From positions 1-5,827 of the forward strand of contig CAMVRW010000157.1 of NCBI GenBank assembly GCA_947169985.1: a stretch of DNA of 5,827 nt, given 5' to 3'. The position numbers were made by a program, and so were the translations under genes. The DNA comes from an uncultured Butyrivibrio sp. (GTDB lineage Bacteria; Bacillota; Clostridia; Lachnospirales; Lachnospiraceae). This document shows, piece by piece, positions 1-4,423 of this stretch; position 1 is the first letter of the stretch, and each line of letters opens with the position of its first letter. The notes under the pieces were generated by a model that worked only from the letters and a program-made list of their open reading frames with translations, was not told the DNA's origin and did no database searches.

Positions 1-450
1 TCTGTCTATCTCAATAAAGTGATTACCTCCACCAAGTGTGCCAAGAGATCTCTCCAGCCATTTTGCCTCCTTAAGCTGTCTGTAGCACTTAAGTCCGGTA
101 AGGTCAAATCTCTCTATTCTTCCGTCCCAGACATCTCTGCCTGAAGGAATAAAATGAGCTGCCTCATCAAACTTCTGAAGATCTATTTCCTGTTTGCCAA
201 GATTCACTGTGTACATGCCACAGCCTATATCAACACCTACAACATTTGGAATCACCTTGTCCACTATGGTCATAGTAGTTCCTATTGTGCATCCCTTTCC
301 TGAATGAACGTCAGGCATAATTCTTATCTTTGAACCCTCCGTCATAGGAAAATCACACATTCGTCTTATCTGCTCAATGGCCTCGTCCTCTACCACCTTT
401 GCGTAGCAAAGGGCAGTAGCCACCTTACCTTTTATCTCTATTGCATTCAT
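1..450 (-). CDS. rtcB: RNA-splicing ligase RtcB, N-terminal part (cut by window edge)
   Basis: RtcB joins RNA 2',3'-cyclic phosphate or 3'-phosphate ends to 5'-OH ends using GTP and Mn2+, and is the classic repair ligase for tRNA cleaved by endonucleases. The 150 visible codons start MNAIEIKGKVATALCYAKVV and carry the family's diagnostic blocks: PDVHSGKG at residues 46-53, VGVDIGCGM at 72-79 (the Asp and Cys of the Mn2+ site) and LGGGNHFIE at 139-147 (metal-binding His144 in the GGGNHF motif). The later metal His residues and the guanylylated His lie beyond the left edge. The ATG at 450 is chosen because AAAGGA precedes it at a normal distance. The gene lies 96 nt downstream of the Ro-like gene on the same strand, which suggests one operon. 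Family assignment is essentially certain; whether the gene is complete cannot be seen. Confidence 0.97.
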   Translation of the reverse strand, partial: MNAIEIKGKVATALCYAKVVEDEAIEQIRRMCDFPMTEGSKIRIMPDVHSGKGCTIGTTMTIVDKVIPNVVGVDIGCGMYTVNLGKQEIDLQKFDEAAHFIPSGRDVWDGRIERFDLTGLKCYRQLKEAKWLERSLGTLGGGNHFIEIDR

Positions 451-477
451 ATTATTGTCCTTTCATAAAACAAGGTA

Positions 478-544
478 CTTCCGCTCTCGCTATTCGCTCG
501 CCGGAAGACGTTCGAACCAGGCTCTAAAATACATCGCCAGGTTC
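478..544 (-). ncRNA. Two hairpins between the Ro-like gene and rtcB
   Basis: The 96-nt spacer holds two inverted repeats. On the minus strand GAACCTGG pairs with CCTGGTTC (537-544 with 514-521, one T-T mismatch, 15-nt loop); then CTTCCG pairs with CGGAAG (502-507 with 478-483, 18-nt loop). A GGTTCGAA string, the consensus of a tRNA T loop, overlaps the end of the first stem, but no T stem can be drawn around it. Neither hairpin is followed by a U tract, so they are not ordinary terminators. They may be processing or stability elements, or a small RNA in the place where Salmonella carries yrlBA between rsr and rtcB. Only the base pairing is seen; the role is a guess. Confidence 0.35.
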
Positions 545-546
545 TC

Positions 547-2019
547 TCAGCCAGCGATCCTTTCATAACGCTGTGATGAAAGGACGCTCATCATGAAATT
601 ATATGGATCTAAGTTGTTTTCTTTTATCATTGCAAAGATCTGTGGACTGTTACCTGATACAAGCACAACACCCTGCTCATTCATTTTTACAGGCTGCTGA
701 ACATTACGGCTATTGACATTCCAGAATACTATCTTGGGAAGTCTGTAACCACTCTCCTCAAAGATCTTCTTTGCATTTTCAAAGTTGGTCATTGAAGAGT
801 TACCTGCGCACCAGTCAAACTCCATATCAGAGATGATGTAGATGATCTCTGGCATATCTTTCTGAGTAAGCTTATTAGCTACAGCAGTTCTCAAGATAAG
901 CATAAAGGTCTTTTCAATATCTGTGTTACTACATTCATTAAAGCTCATGCAGTATCTTACCTTCTCGACAATATCTCTGCCTTTGATTTCCACAAGGCGA
1001 GGGCTATTTGAGAAAGTGATGAAGTGATTTCGGAACGCACCGGTATTTCTTTCTGCAAAATATATACCCAGAGACTGAGCCACAGCTGCAGGAGAAGGAT
1101 TACCACCACTGTACATAGAGCCTGAACCATCAACAACTACCAGGGCGTTTTCTGCACCAGCATAGTTTTCAAAAGCATTCCATGTTGTATCCATGGCTAT
1201 TCTCTCGTTTTCTGTGAAGGTTTTTCTGCCATAATAATCTTCCACCATAGGCGCAATCACATCAGCAGGTGTAAGCGTGCCTGTGTGCATTACAGATGGA
1301 TCTGACTGCGCCTTGTGGATGAATTCCAGATATCTCTCTTCATCATTACGGATAAATGCCTGTCTGTACTTATAAAGAGCCTTTGATGGCTGCTTTTCAT
1401 AATCAAAAGAATAATCCTTTGTTCTGAGGTTATTCTCTATGATCTTGATCTGTGCTCTGAGCGCAGAAAGAGCCTTTCTGTACTCAGCATCAGTCATACC
1501 AATACCCTTCGCTATCTTTTTTGCAGCCTTAACCGCATCTTTATTACTGGTATTAACTGAAGGAAGCCACTTTGCAAGCAGTGTCACATTGCCATCAGCT
1601 TCAAGCGCAGCAAGATCTGCTCTAAGTGCATCACCAATGTAAGCAATAACTTCTTTTTCACATGGAGTGTCCATGAGTGCAAGCAGGTCATCATAACGAC
1701 CATACTCAGCCACGTTGGCTATGTTTTTCTTAACTGATTGAGGCTCAGTTGCAGCCAGATAATTCAGGATGACCTTGAATACTCTTCTTTCACCAAGGCC
1801 ACCTCTGATATCTCTTGCAAAGAAAAGTGTTTTCATTGCAAGATCTGGATCCTCAGCATAAGCCTGAACAAATCTCATAAGGATATCGTTTTCATCGGCA
1901 CTGCGAAGCGCACCAATTGTAGCAAAAAGATCAAGTACATGAGACTCTGTGCTTCTATATGTTACTGCACCATTTTCAGTATATGTTTTATTTGCTTCTT
2001 TCTTTAAAAAGTTCAACAT
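547..2019 (-). CDS. Ro60-like RNA-binding protein (TROVE/DUF2828-type with vWA domain)
   Basis: This 490-residue protein looks like a bacterial relative of Ro60/Rsr, a ring-shaped protein that binds Y RNAs and the ends of misfolded or damaged RNAs. The helical N-terminal part (about 20-285) carries the family blocks FFARDIRGGLGERRVF at 66-81, LAKWLPSVNTSNK at 148-160 and the YRKALSALRAQIKIIENNL region at 180-198, which I associate with DUF2828, a divergent TROVE family. The C-terminal part (about 290-475) is a von Willebrand A domain with a complete MIDAS: DGSGS at 297-301, Thr366 in SNTDIE, and Asp398 in IISDMEFDW. There is no signal peptide or membrane segment, so it should be cytoplasmic. 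The ATG at 2019 has GGAGG eight nt upstream. It lies between a structured RNA leader (2041-2332) and rtcB (96 nt downstream), the same pairing as the Salmonella rsr-rtcB operon. Fold and class are confident; the exact family name is less so. Confidence 0.85.
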   Translation of the reverse strand: MLNFLKKEANKTYTENGAVTYRSTESHVLDLFATIGALRSADENDILMRFVQAYAEDPDLAMKTLFFARDIRGGLGERRVFKVILNYLAATEPQSVKKNIANVAEYGRYDDLLALMDTPCEKEVIAYIGDALRADLAALEADGNVTLLAKWLPSVNTSNKDAVKAAKKIAKGIGMTDAEYRKALSALRAQIKIIENNLRTKDYSFDYEKQPSKALYKYRQAFIRNDEERYLEFIHKAQSDPSVMHTGTLTPADVIAPMVEDYYGRKTFTENERIAMDTTWNAFENYAGAENALVVVDGSGSMYSGGNPSPAAVAQSLGIYFAERNTGAFRNHFITFSNSPRLVEIKGRDIVEKVRYCMSFNECSNTDIEKTFMLILRTAVANKLTQKDMPEIIYIISDMEFDWCAGNSSMTNFENAKKIFEESGYRLPKIVFWNVNSRNVQQPVKMNEQGVVLVSGNSPQIFAMIKENNLDPYNFMMSVLSSQRYERIAG

Positions 2020-2027
2020 TAGAATTT

Positions 2028-2032
2028 CCTCC
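2028..2032 (-). promoter_or_regulatory. Shine-Dalgarno site of the Ro-like gene
   Basis: GGAGG lies eight nt before the ATG at 2019 and only nine nt after the 3' end of the Ser-like RNA module. Release of that RNA from the transcript would cut the messenger close to its ribosome binding site, so RNA maturation and translation of the Ro-like protein could affect one another. Confidence 0.8.
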
Positions 2033-2040
2033 TTTTACAA

Positions 2041-2132
2041 GGTGCCCCCGGGGTGAGTCCCCGGGTCACTTTCCCTGCGCAGGCAGGGCATGTTTTCAAG
2101 ACATGGACTGTAGTGTAATTGCAGTATGCACC
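2041..2132 (-). ncRNA. Degenerate tRNA-Ser(UGA)-like RNA module (module 3)
   Basis: A 92-nt cloverleaf can be drawn: acceptor GGTGC/GCACC (the next two pairs are A·G and T·G), D stem ACTG/CAGT, anticodon stem CATGT/ACATG around the loop CTTGAAA (anticodon UGA), a long variable arm CCCTG/CAGGG, and T stem CCGGG/CCCGG with a 7-nt loop. The shape is that of tRNA-Ser, and the anticodon loop is identical to that of the intact tRNA-Ser(UGA) at 3855-3939. However, the D loop CAATTACACTA lacks GG and the T loop GACTCAC lacks TTC, so both partners of the tRNA elbow contact are gone. The stems are preserved. I read it as a tRNA mimic or Y-RNA-like element in the leader of the Ro-like gene rather than a working tRNA; a decaying tRNA gene is the alternative. 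Confidence 0.6.
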
Positions 2133-2142
2133 TTTAATTCAC

Positions 2143-2249
2143 AAGATACGTCTTTTAACGGTAAAGGGATTCGAACCCTTCAATCCTTCTGGTTATGAGC
2201 CAGACGCCACCCGCTGTAGCCAACCAAAGTTAGTTGCTGCCTGTATCTT
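2143..2249 (-). ncRNA. tRNA-like RNA with Met(CAU)-like core inside a 7-bp closing stem (module 2)
   Basis: An outer stem AAGATAC/GTATCTT (2243-2249 with 2143-2149) encloses a 77-nt tRNA-like core at 2156-2232. The core has D stem GCTA/TGGC with a GG-containing loop, anticodon stem TCTGG/CCAGA around CTCATAA (anticodon CAU), and a T arm AAGGG-TTCGAAT-CCCTT. Its own acceptor is odd: TAAC and GGT pair with ACCGTTA only if a TTT insertion bulges out of the 5' strand. A normal tRNA has neither this bulge nor a second enclosing stem. tRNA mimicry joined to a longer stem is known for the bacterial Y RNA YrlA, which partners Ro60 proteins. An automatic scan would probably call it tRNA-Met. The canonical Ro-binding Y-RNA motif is not obvious, so the Y-RNA reading is inference. 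Confidence 0.6.
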
Positions 2250-2254
2250 TTTTC

Positions 2255-2332
2255 AAGACACTCTTCCCCGAAGGGAAGTTTTGGGAATTGAACCCAATGA
2301 TTCCTTTAATCATCCATCAATTGCTGTGTCTT
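2255..2332 (-). ncRNA. Structured RNA module with T-arm-like and UUCG hairpins (module 1)
   Basis: A tRNA-sized 78-nt unit is closed by AAGACAC/GTGTCTT (2326-2332 with 2255-2261). Inside are ATGATT/AATCAT (5-nt loop), a T-arm-like hairpin TTGGG-TTCAATT-CCCAA, and CTTCCC-UUCG-GGGAAG with a textbook UUCG tetraloop just before the closing strand, where a tRNA would have its T arm. An alternative pairing AATTGA/TCAATT would disrupt the T-arm-like hairpin. The closing stem matches that of module 2 except for one compensated pair, and only the spacer GAAAA separates the two units. The element is probably transcribed from the promoter near 2400. Its relation to Y RNAs or tRNA mimics is inferred; no standard tRNA identity fits. 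Confidence 0.5.
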
Positions 2333-2344
2333 TATGCTTATATC

Positions 2345-2368
2345 TTAATCTCATCTTTTGGAGATTAA
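2345..2368 (-). other. Hairpin in the 5' leader
   Basis: On the minus strand TTAATCTC pairs with GAGATTAA (8 bp, 8-nt loop) near the start of the presumed ncRNA/Ro-like transcript. It is followed by AAGATATAAGC rather than a U tract, so it is not an evident terminator. It may separate the 5' end from module 1 or serve as a stability element. Confidence 0.35.
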
Positions 2369-2406
2369 AACCTTCACTATTGTCATCTATCGCAACCCCA
2401 ATTCAT

Positions 2407-2435
2407 ATTGTATTTATCAACATTTGCACTTATAA
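2407..2435 (-). promoter_or_regulatory. Possible promoter for the RNA-module/Ro-like/rtcB unit
   Basis: On the minus strand a -10-like TACAAT (2407-2412) is preceded, 17 bp away, by a weak -35-like TTATAA (2430-2435). Transcription would start near 2400, at the left operator repeat. The poor -35 box would fit an activated promoter. No convincing sigma-54 type -24/-12 element was found, although sigma-54 drives the proteobacterial rtc operon. Confidence 0.35.
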
Positions 2436-2436
2436 T
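2408..2436 (+). promoter_or_regulatory. Promoter of the WYL regulator gene
   Basis: A perfect -10 TATAAT at 2431-2436 lies 17 bp after a -35-like TTGTAT at 2408-2413. The start point near 2443 falls inside the right-hand direct repeat (2438-2456), so a protein bound there would block initiation, which suggests autoregulation. Confidence 0.6.
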
Positions 2437-2471
2437 TGTTATAGATTGCAACCCCATTTAAGAGGTGTATC

Positions 2472-3458
2472 ATGACAGAGAAATATAAAATCTACTTATC
2501 CGAAGATATAAAATCCCGTCTTACCAACGACGCTGAGCTTTTCGAGTTCTATAAAAAGGATGGCTCAGTTAATCTAAATGCCTTTCTCAAAGTATTGATA
2601 GTTAATTACTTTGATCAGTATCGCCATGGCAAAGAAAAGCTCCTAAACAGCATCAGACAGGATATTTCAAATATAGTTTCAATATCCGATAGCGACTCTG
2701 AAATCCTTGCAGACAGAATAGTAAATACCTATCTTAAAGGGGATATTGAAAATTCTGAAAAGAGCATAGCAATCACGCTAACTGCCAGCGGAGAGTCCTA
2801 TGACATAATAGGCATCATAGAAAACAACATGCTTAAGGACTCCTCTTTGTCCCAATATCTCAAAGATATGTTTATATCCTACCTATCAATTCCAAGAAGC
2901 CGCAGAGAAGCCATAATCTTCAAGGATACCTACGAAACAATCACAAAGGCCCTAGCTGACAAAAAAGTTATCTCTTTTTCAACAACCACTTCCAGAAACA
3001 CCAGCTCTTTTGCTGTTGAACCATATTTCATTGCTCCTTCAAAAGAAGAGCAATGTAATTACCTTATCTGCAACGACACAAGAACAAGGCATCCAAGGAC
3101 ATTTAGAATATCCAGACTTACCAGCGTTTTTGTGACTGCTGACAAATTTGAACTTGATTCTGAGTTATATAAAGAGCTCCAGGAAAAAGCCCTTCGTAGT
3201 CCTCAGTCTGTTTCCAAAACGGTTCAGGCTGTCGTGAAGATGAACTCCTATGGCATCCAGAAATTCCAGGTTGTTACAAAAAACAGGCCTGATGTCCTCA
3301 GAAAAGATGGTGATCTATATTACTTTGACTGGTCCGAGCTGCAACTTGAAGAATATTTCAAGCGGTTTGGCAGGGATGCAATAGTTTTGGAACCTCAGTC
3401 CTTACGAAACAGACTAAGAAAATACTACGGTATGGCAGTACGAGCATACCGCGATTAA
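2472..3458 (+). CDS. WYL-domain transcriptional regulator (RHH-like N-terminus, WCX C-terminus)
   Basis: This 328-residue protein carries a WYL domain at about 155-225 (AVEPYFIAPSKEEQCNYLIC, with NYL at 196-198 in place of the eponymous WYL, then the RTRHPRTFRISRLTSV strand region) and a WCX-type C-terminal domain at about 250-325 ending in LRNRLRKYYG. The first 50 residues, with IYLSEDIKSRL followed by two helices, resemble a ribbon-helix-helix DNA-binding fold rather than the usual winged helix. WYL proteins sense ligands or nucleic acids and regulate many defence systems (CapW, BrxR; RHH-WYL proteins accompany Cas13d). The ATG follows AGAGG with a 6-nt gap. It is the only plus-strand gene, divergent from the Ro-like/rtcB unit and overlooking shared operator repeats, so it probably controls both sides. 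Its stop is two bases from the 3' end of the tRNA array. WYL assignment is confident; the N-terminal fold is moderately so. Confidence 0.85.
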   Translation: MTEKYKIYLSEDIKSRLTNDAELFEFYKKDGSVNLNAFLKVLIVNYFDQYRHGKEKLLNSIRQDISNIVSISDSDSEILADRIVNTYLKGDIENSEKSIAITLTASGESYDIIGIIENNMLKDSSLSQYLKDMFISYLSIPRSRREAIIFKDTYETITKALADKKVISFSTTTSRNTSSFAVEPYFIAPSKEEQCNYLICNDTRTRHPRTFRISRLTSVFVTADKFELDSELYKELQEKALRSPQSVSKTVQAVVKMNSYGIQKFQVVTKNRPDVLRKDGDLYYFDWSELQLEEYFKRFGRDAIVLEPQSLRNRLRKYYGMAVRAYRD

Positions 3459-3459
3459 G

Positions 3460-3533
3460 GGTGACCGACGGGACTCGAACCCGCAATATTCGGAACCACA
3501 ATCCGACGCATTAGCCATTTGTGCTACGGCCAC
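3460..3533 (-). tRNA. tRNA-His(GUG)
   Basis: Acceptor GTGGCCG/CGGTCAC, anticodon stem TCGGA/TCCGA around TTGTGGT, and T arm GCGGG-TTCGAGT-CCCGT support the call. The discriminator is C73, as expected for His. The base before G1 is T, so the G-1 that bacteria normally encode and that HisRS recognises is absent. No CCA is encoded. It is the last gene of the array, two bases from the convergent WYL stop codon. Confidence 0.9.
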
Positions 3534-3535
3534 AG

Positions 3536-3608
3536 TACAGATATCCTGACTCGAACAGGAAATACCTCCGTATCAGAGAGGCGTGATAACCAATTTCACC
3601 ATGTCTGC
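3536..3608 (-). tRNA. tRNA-Ile(GAU)
   Basis: Anticodon stem CCTCT/GGAGG surrounds CTGATAC. D stem is GTGA/TCAC with GG in the loop, and T arm is TCCTG-TTCGAGT-CAGGA. Acceptor GCAGACA/TATCTGT has a G·T first pair and one C·A mismatch, so it is somewhat weakened. Discriminator A, no encoded CCA. Two bases separate it from tRNA-His. Confidence 0.88.
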
Positions 3609-3609
3609 A

Positions 3610-3683
3610 TATCCCCTATAGGATTCGAACCTACAGATGTGAGATTAGAAATCTCATGCCTTAATCCATTTGGCGAAGGGGAT
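3610..3683 (-). tRNA. tRNA-Arg(UCU)
   Basis: Acceptor ATCCCCT/AGGGGAT is fully paired, anticodon stem TGAGA/TCTCA surrounds TTTCTAA, and the T arm is GTAGG-TTCGAAT-CCTAT with one G·T pair. It reads AGA and, by wobble, AGG, one of the codons in the leader ORF at 4420-4473. One spacer base separates it from tRNA-Ile. Confidence 0.92.
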
Positions 3684-3688
3684 AGGAG

Positions 3689-3760
3689 TGTTCCCCAGGC
3701 GACTCGAACGCCTAATTCCCGGTTCGTAGCCGGACAGTTTCTCCATTAGCTTAGAGGAAC
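3689..3760 (-). tRNA. tRNA-Arg(ACG)
   Basis: Acceptor GTTCCTC/GGGGAAC, anticodon stem TCCGG/CCGGG around CTACGAA, T arm AGGCG-TTCGAGT-CGCCT. The D stem AGCT/AACT contains a C·A mismatch. After A34 is deaminated to inosine it would read CGU, CGC and CGA; CGA occurs three times in the array's leader ORF. Confidence 0.9.
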
Positions 3761-3764
3761 ATAG

Positions 3765-3849
3765 CGCCGTGAACAGGGATCGAACCTGTCTTCCCGTGAA
3801 GGAAACCGCTGATTAGCAATCAGGTGCCTTACCGCTCGGCCACCACGGC
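3765..3849 (-). tRNA. tRNA-Ser(GCU)
   Basis: A class II tRNA with long variable arm TTTCC/GGGAA, acceptor GCCGTGG/TCACGGC, D stem GCC/GGC, and T arm ACAGG-TTCGATC-CCTGT. The anticodon stem CCTGA/TCAGC around TTGCTAA has a C·C first pair. Discriminator G, as usual for Ser. It reads AGC and AGU. Confidence 0.9.
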
Positions 3850-3854
3850 TAAAG

Positions 3855-3939
3855 CGCTGCATGAAGGAGTCGAACCTTCTCTCCCGTAAAGGAGCCAGCG
3901 GTTTTCAAGACCGCGGCAATCCCGTTCTGCCAATGCAGC
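3855..3939 (-). tRNA. tRNA-Ser(UGA)
   Basis: An intact class II tRNA: acceptor GCTGCAT/ATGCAGC, D stem GCA/TGC, anticodon stem GCGGT/ACCGC around CTTGAAA, variable arm CTCC/GGAG, T arm GAAGG-TTCGACT-CCTTC, discriminator G. Its anticodon loop is the same as that of the degenerate module at 2041-2132, which makes it the natural comparison. Confidence 0.95.
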
Positions 3940-3944
3940 TTGAG

Positions 3945-4015
3945 CATAACCCGTAGGACTCGAACCCACACAAACTGTTTTGGAGACAGTTATGCTACCA
4001 TTACATCAGGGCTAT
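3945..4015 (-). tRNA. tRNA-Trp(CCA)
   Basis: Acceptor ATAGCCC/GGGTTAT, D stem ATGT/GCAT, anticodon stem ACTGT/ACAGT around CTCCAAA, T arm GTGGG-TTCGAGT-CCTAC, discriminator G as expected for Trp. It is the first gene after the 77-nt gap that follows the Leu block. Confidence 0.92.
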
Positions 4016-4067
4016 ATTATTCTTTACACCTCTCTTTCCTCGTTATTTTTGTCGGTTATTCATGTAT
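4016..4067 (-). other. Purine-rich gap between the Leu block and tRNA-Trp
   Basis: This is one of only two sizeable gaps in the array. The minus strand carries AACGAGGAAAGAGAGG and an AT-rich AATAATATAG just before tRNA-Trp. I see no convincing -35/-10 pair, so the Trp-to-His genes may depend on read-through of the hairpin at 4068-4091. Confidence 0.4.
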
Positions 4068-4091
4068 AAAAATCTTCTGCCTCTGGCAGAA
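4068..4091 (-). terminator. Terminator-like hairpin after the tRNA-Leu block
   Basis: On the minus strand TTCTGCC pairs with GGCAGAA (4085-4091 with 4075-4081; 7 bp, 3-nt loop), followed by GA and TTTTT (4068-4072). It begins two bases after the discriminator of tRNA-Leu(CAA). It could end a unit made of the leader ORF and four tRNA-Leu genes, or act as a partial terminator that lowers expression of Trp through His. The U tract is short and offset by two bases, hence moderate confidence. Confidence 0.55.
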
Positions 4092-4092
4092 A

Positions 4093-4167
4093 TACAGGCG
4101 GTGGAATTCGAATCCACACATTAACGAGGTTTGAGCTCGCCTCCTCTTCCATTTGGGATACACCTGT
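4093..4167 (-). tRNA. tRNA with Leu(CAA) anticodon but a short class I variable arm
   Basis: Acceptor ACAGGTG/CGCCTGT, D stem TCC/GGA, anticodon stem GCGAG/CTCGT around CTCAAAC (anticodon CAA), T arm GTGGA-TTCGAAT-TCCAC, discriminator A. Between the anticodon and T stems are only six bases (TAATGT), whereas bacterial tRNA-Leu is normally class II with a long variable arm, as its three neighbours here are. The anticodon and the body therefore disagree. It may be a genuine divergent Leu tRNA, or a tRNA of other identity that acquired a Leu anticodon. Confidence 0.85.
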
Positions 4168-4171
4168 GTAG

Positions 4172-4254
4172 TGCAGGATATCAGATTCGAACTGATACGA
4201 GCTAAGCCCAACTGGTCCTTAGCCAATTGCGTCTGCCGCTTCCGCCAATCCTGC
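4172..4254 (-). tRNA. tRNA-Leu(AAG)
   Basis: Class II: acceptor GCAGGAT/ATCCTGC fully paired, D stem GCG/CGC, anticodon stem ATTGG/CCAGT around CTAAGGA, variable arm GGGC/GCTC, T arm ATCAG-TTCGAAT-CTGAT. A34 would have to be deaminated to inosine to read CUU, CUC and CUA. Bacteria more often use a GAG anticodon here, so AAG implies a TadA-type enzyme acting on Leu as well as Arg tRNA. Confidence 0.93.
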
Positions 4255-4257
4255 AAG

Positions 4258-4336
4258 TACGCCCTAAGAGACTCGAACTCTTACGCTTTCGCAACAGATT
4301 CTAAGTCTGCCGTGTCTTCCATTTCACCAAGGGCGC
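4258..4336 (-). tRNA. tRNA-Leu(UAG)
   Basis: Acceptor GCGCCCT/AGGGCGT (G·T first pair), D stem GTG/CAC, anticodon stem GCAGA/TCTGT around CTTAGAA, a short GNRA-looped variable arm GC-GAAA-GC, T arm AAGAG-TTCGAGT-CTCTT, discriminator A. Three spacer bases separate it from tRNA-Leu(UAA). Confidence 0.93.
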
Positions 4337-4339
4337 AGA

Positions 4340-4423
4340 TGTGACCGGCGAGACTCGAACTCGCAACCAACAATAGGAACAGAGACTTAAGCTCTGCGTG
4401 TATACCAGTTCCACCACGGTCAC
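4340..4423 (-). tRNA. tRNA-Leu(UAA)
   Basis: Acceptor GTGACCG/CGGTCAC is perfectly paired, D stem GTG/CAC, anticodon stem CAGAG/CTCTG around CTTAAGT, T arm GCGAG-TTCGAGT-CTCGC, discriminator A, with a longer but loosely paired variable region. Bases 2-4 of the mature tRNA (TGA) are the stop codon of the leader ORF at 4420-4473, so a ribosome finishing that ORF would cover the RNase P cleavage site. Confidence 0.94.

Larger units (their letters stand above)
2382..2456. promoter_or_regulatory. Paired 19-bp direct repeats (candidate operators) in the divergent promoter region
   Basis: GTCATCTATCGCAACCCCA at 2382-2400 and GTTATAGATTGCAACCCCA at 2438-2456 match at 15 of 19 positions, including GCAACCCCA exactly, with a 56-bp offset. 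The right copy covers the expected start of the plus-strand WYL transcript, and the left copy lies where a minus-strand transcript toward the RNA modules would begin. This is the layout expected for a regulator that controls both its own gene and the divergent operon. The obvious candidate is the WYL protein encoded 16 bp to the right. The repeats are visible; the binding protein is inferred. Confidence 0.6.

Noticed and set aside
1439..2198. Plus-strand open frames opposite the Ro-like gene
   Set aside because: They lie antisense to a well-supported 490-residue protein, have no ribosome sites, and show low-complexity composition typical of shadow frames.
2380..2470. Sigma-54 promoter as in the proteobacterial rtc operon
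   Set aside because: The TGGGGTTGC strings resemble parts of a -24/-12 element, but the required spacing is absent and they occur as operator-like direct repeats.
4026..4067. A six-codon ORF (MNNRQK) and a GTG-TAA start-stop pair behind GAGG in the gap before tRNA-Trp
   Set aside because: The six-codon ORF has no ribosome site, and a start-stop pair in a purine-rich tract is expected by chance; neither matches the quality of the leader ORF at 4420-4473.
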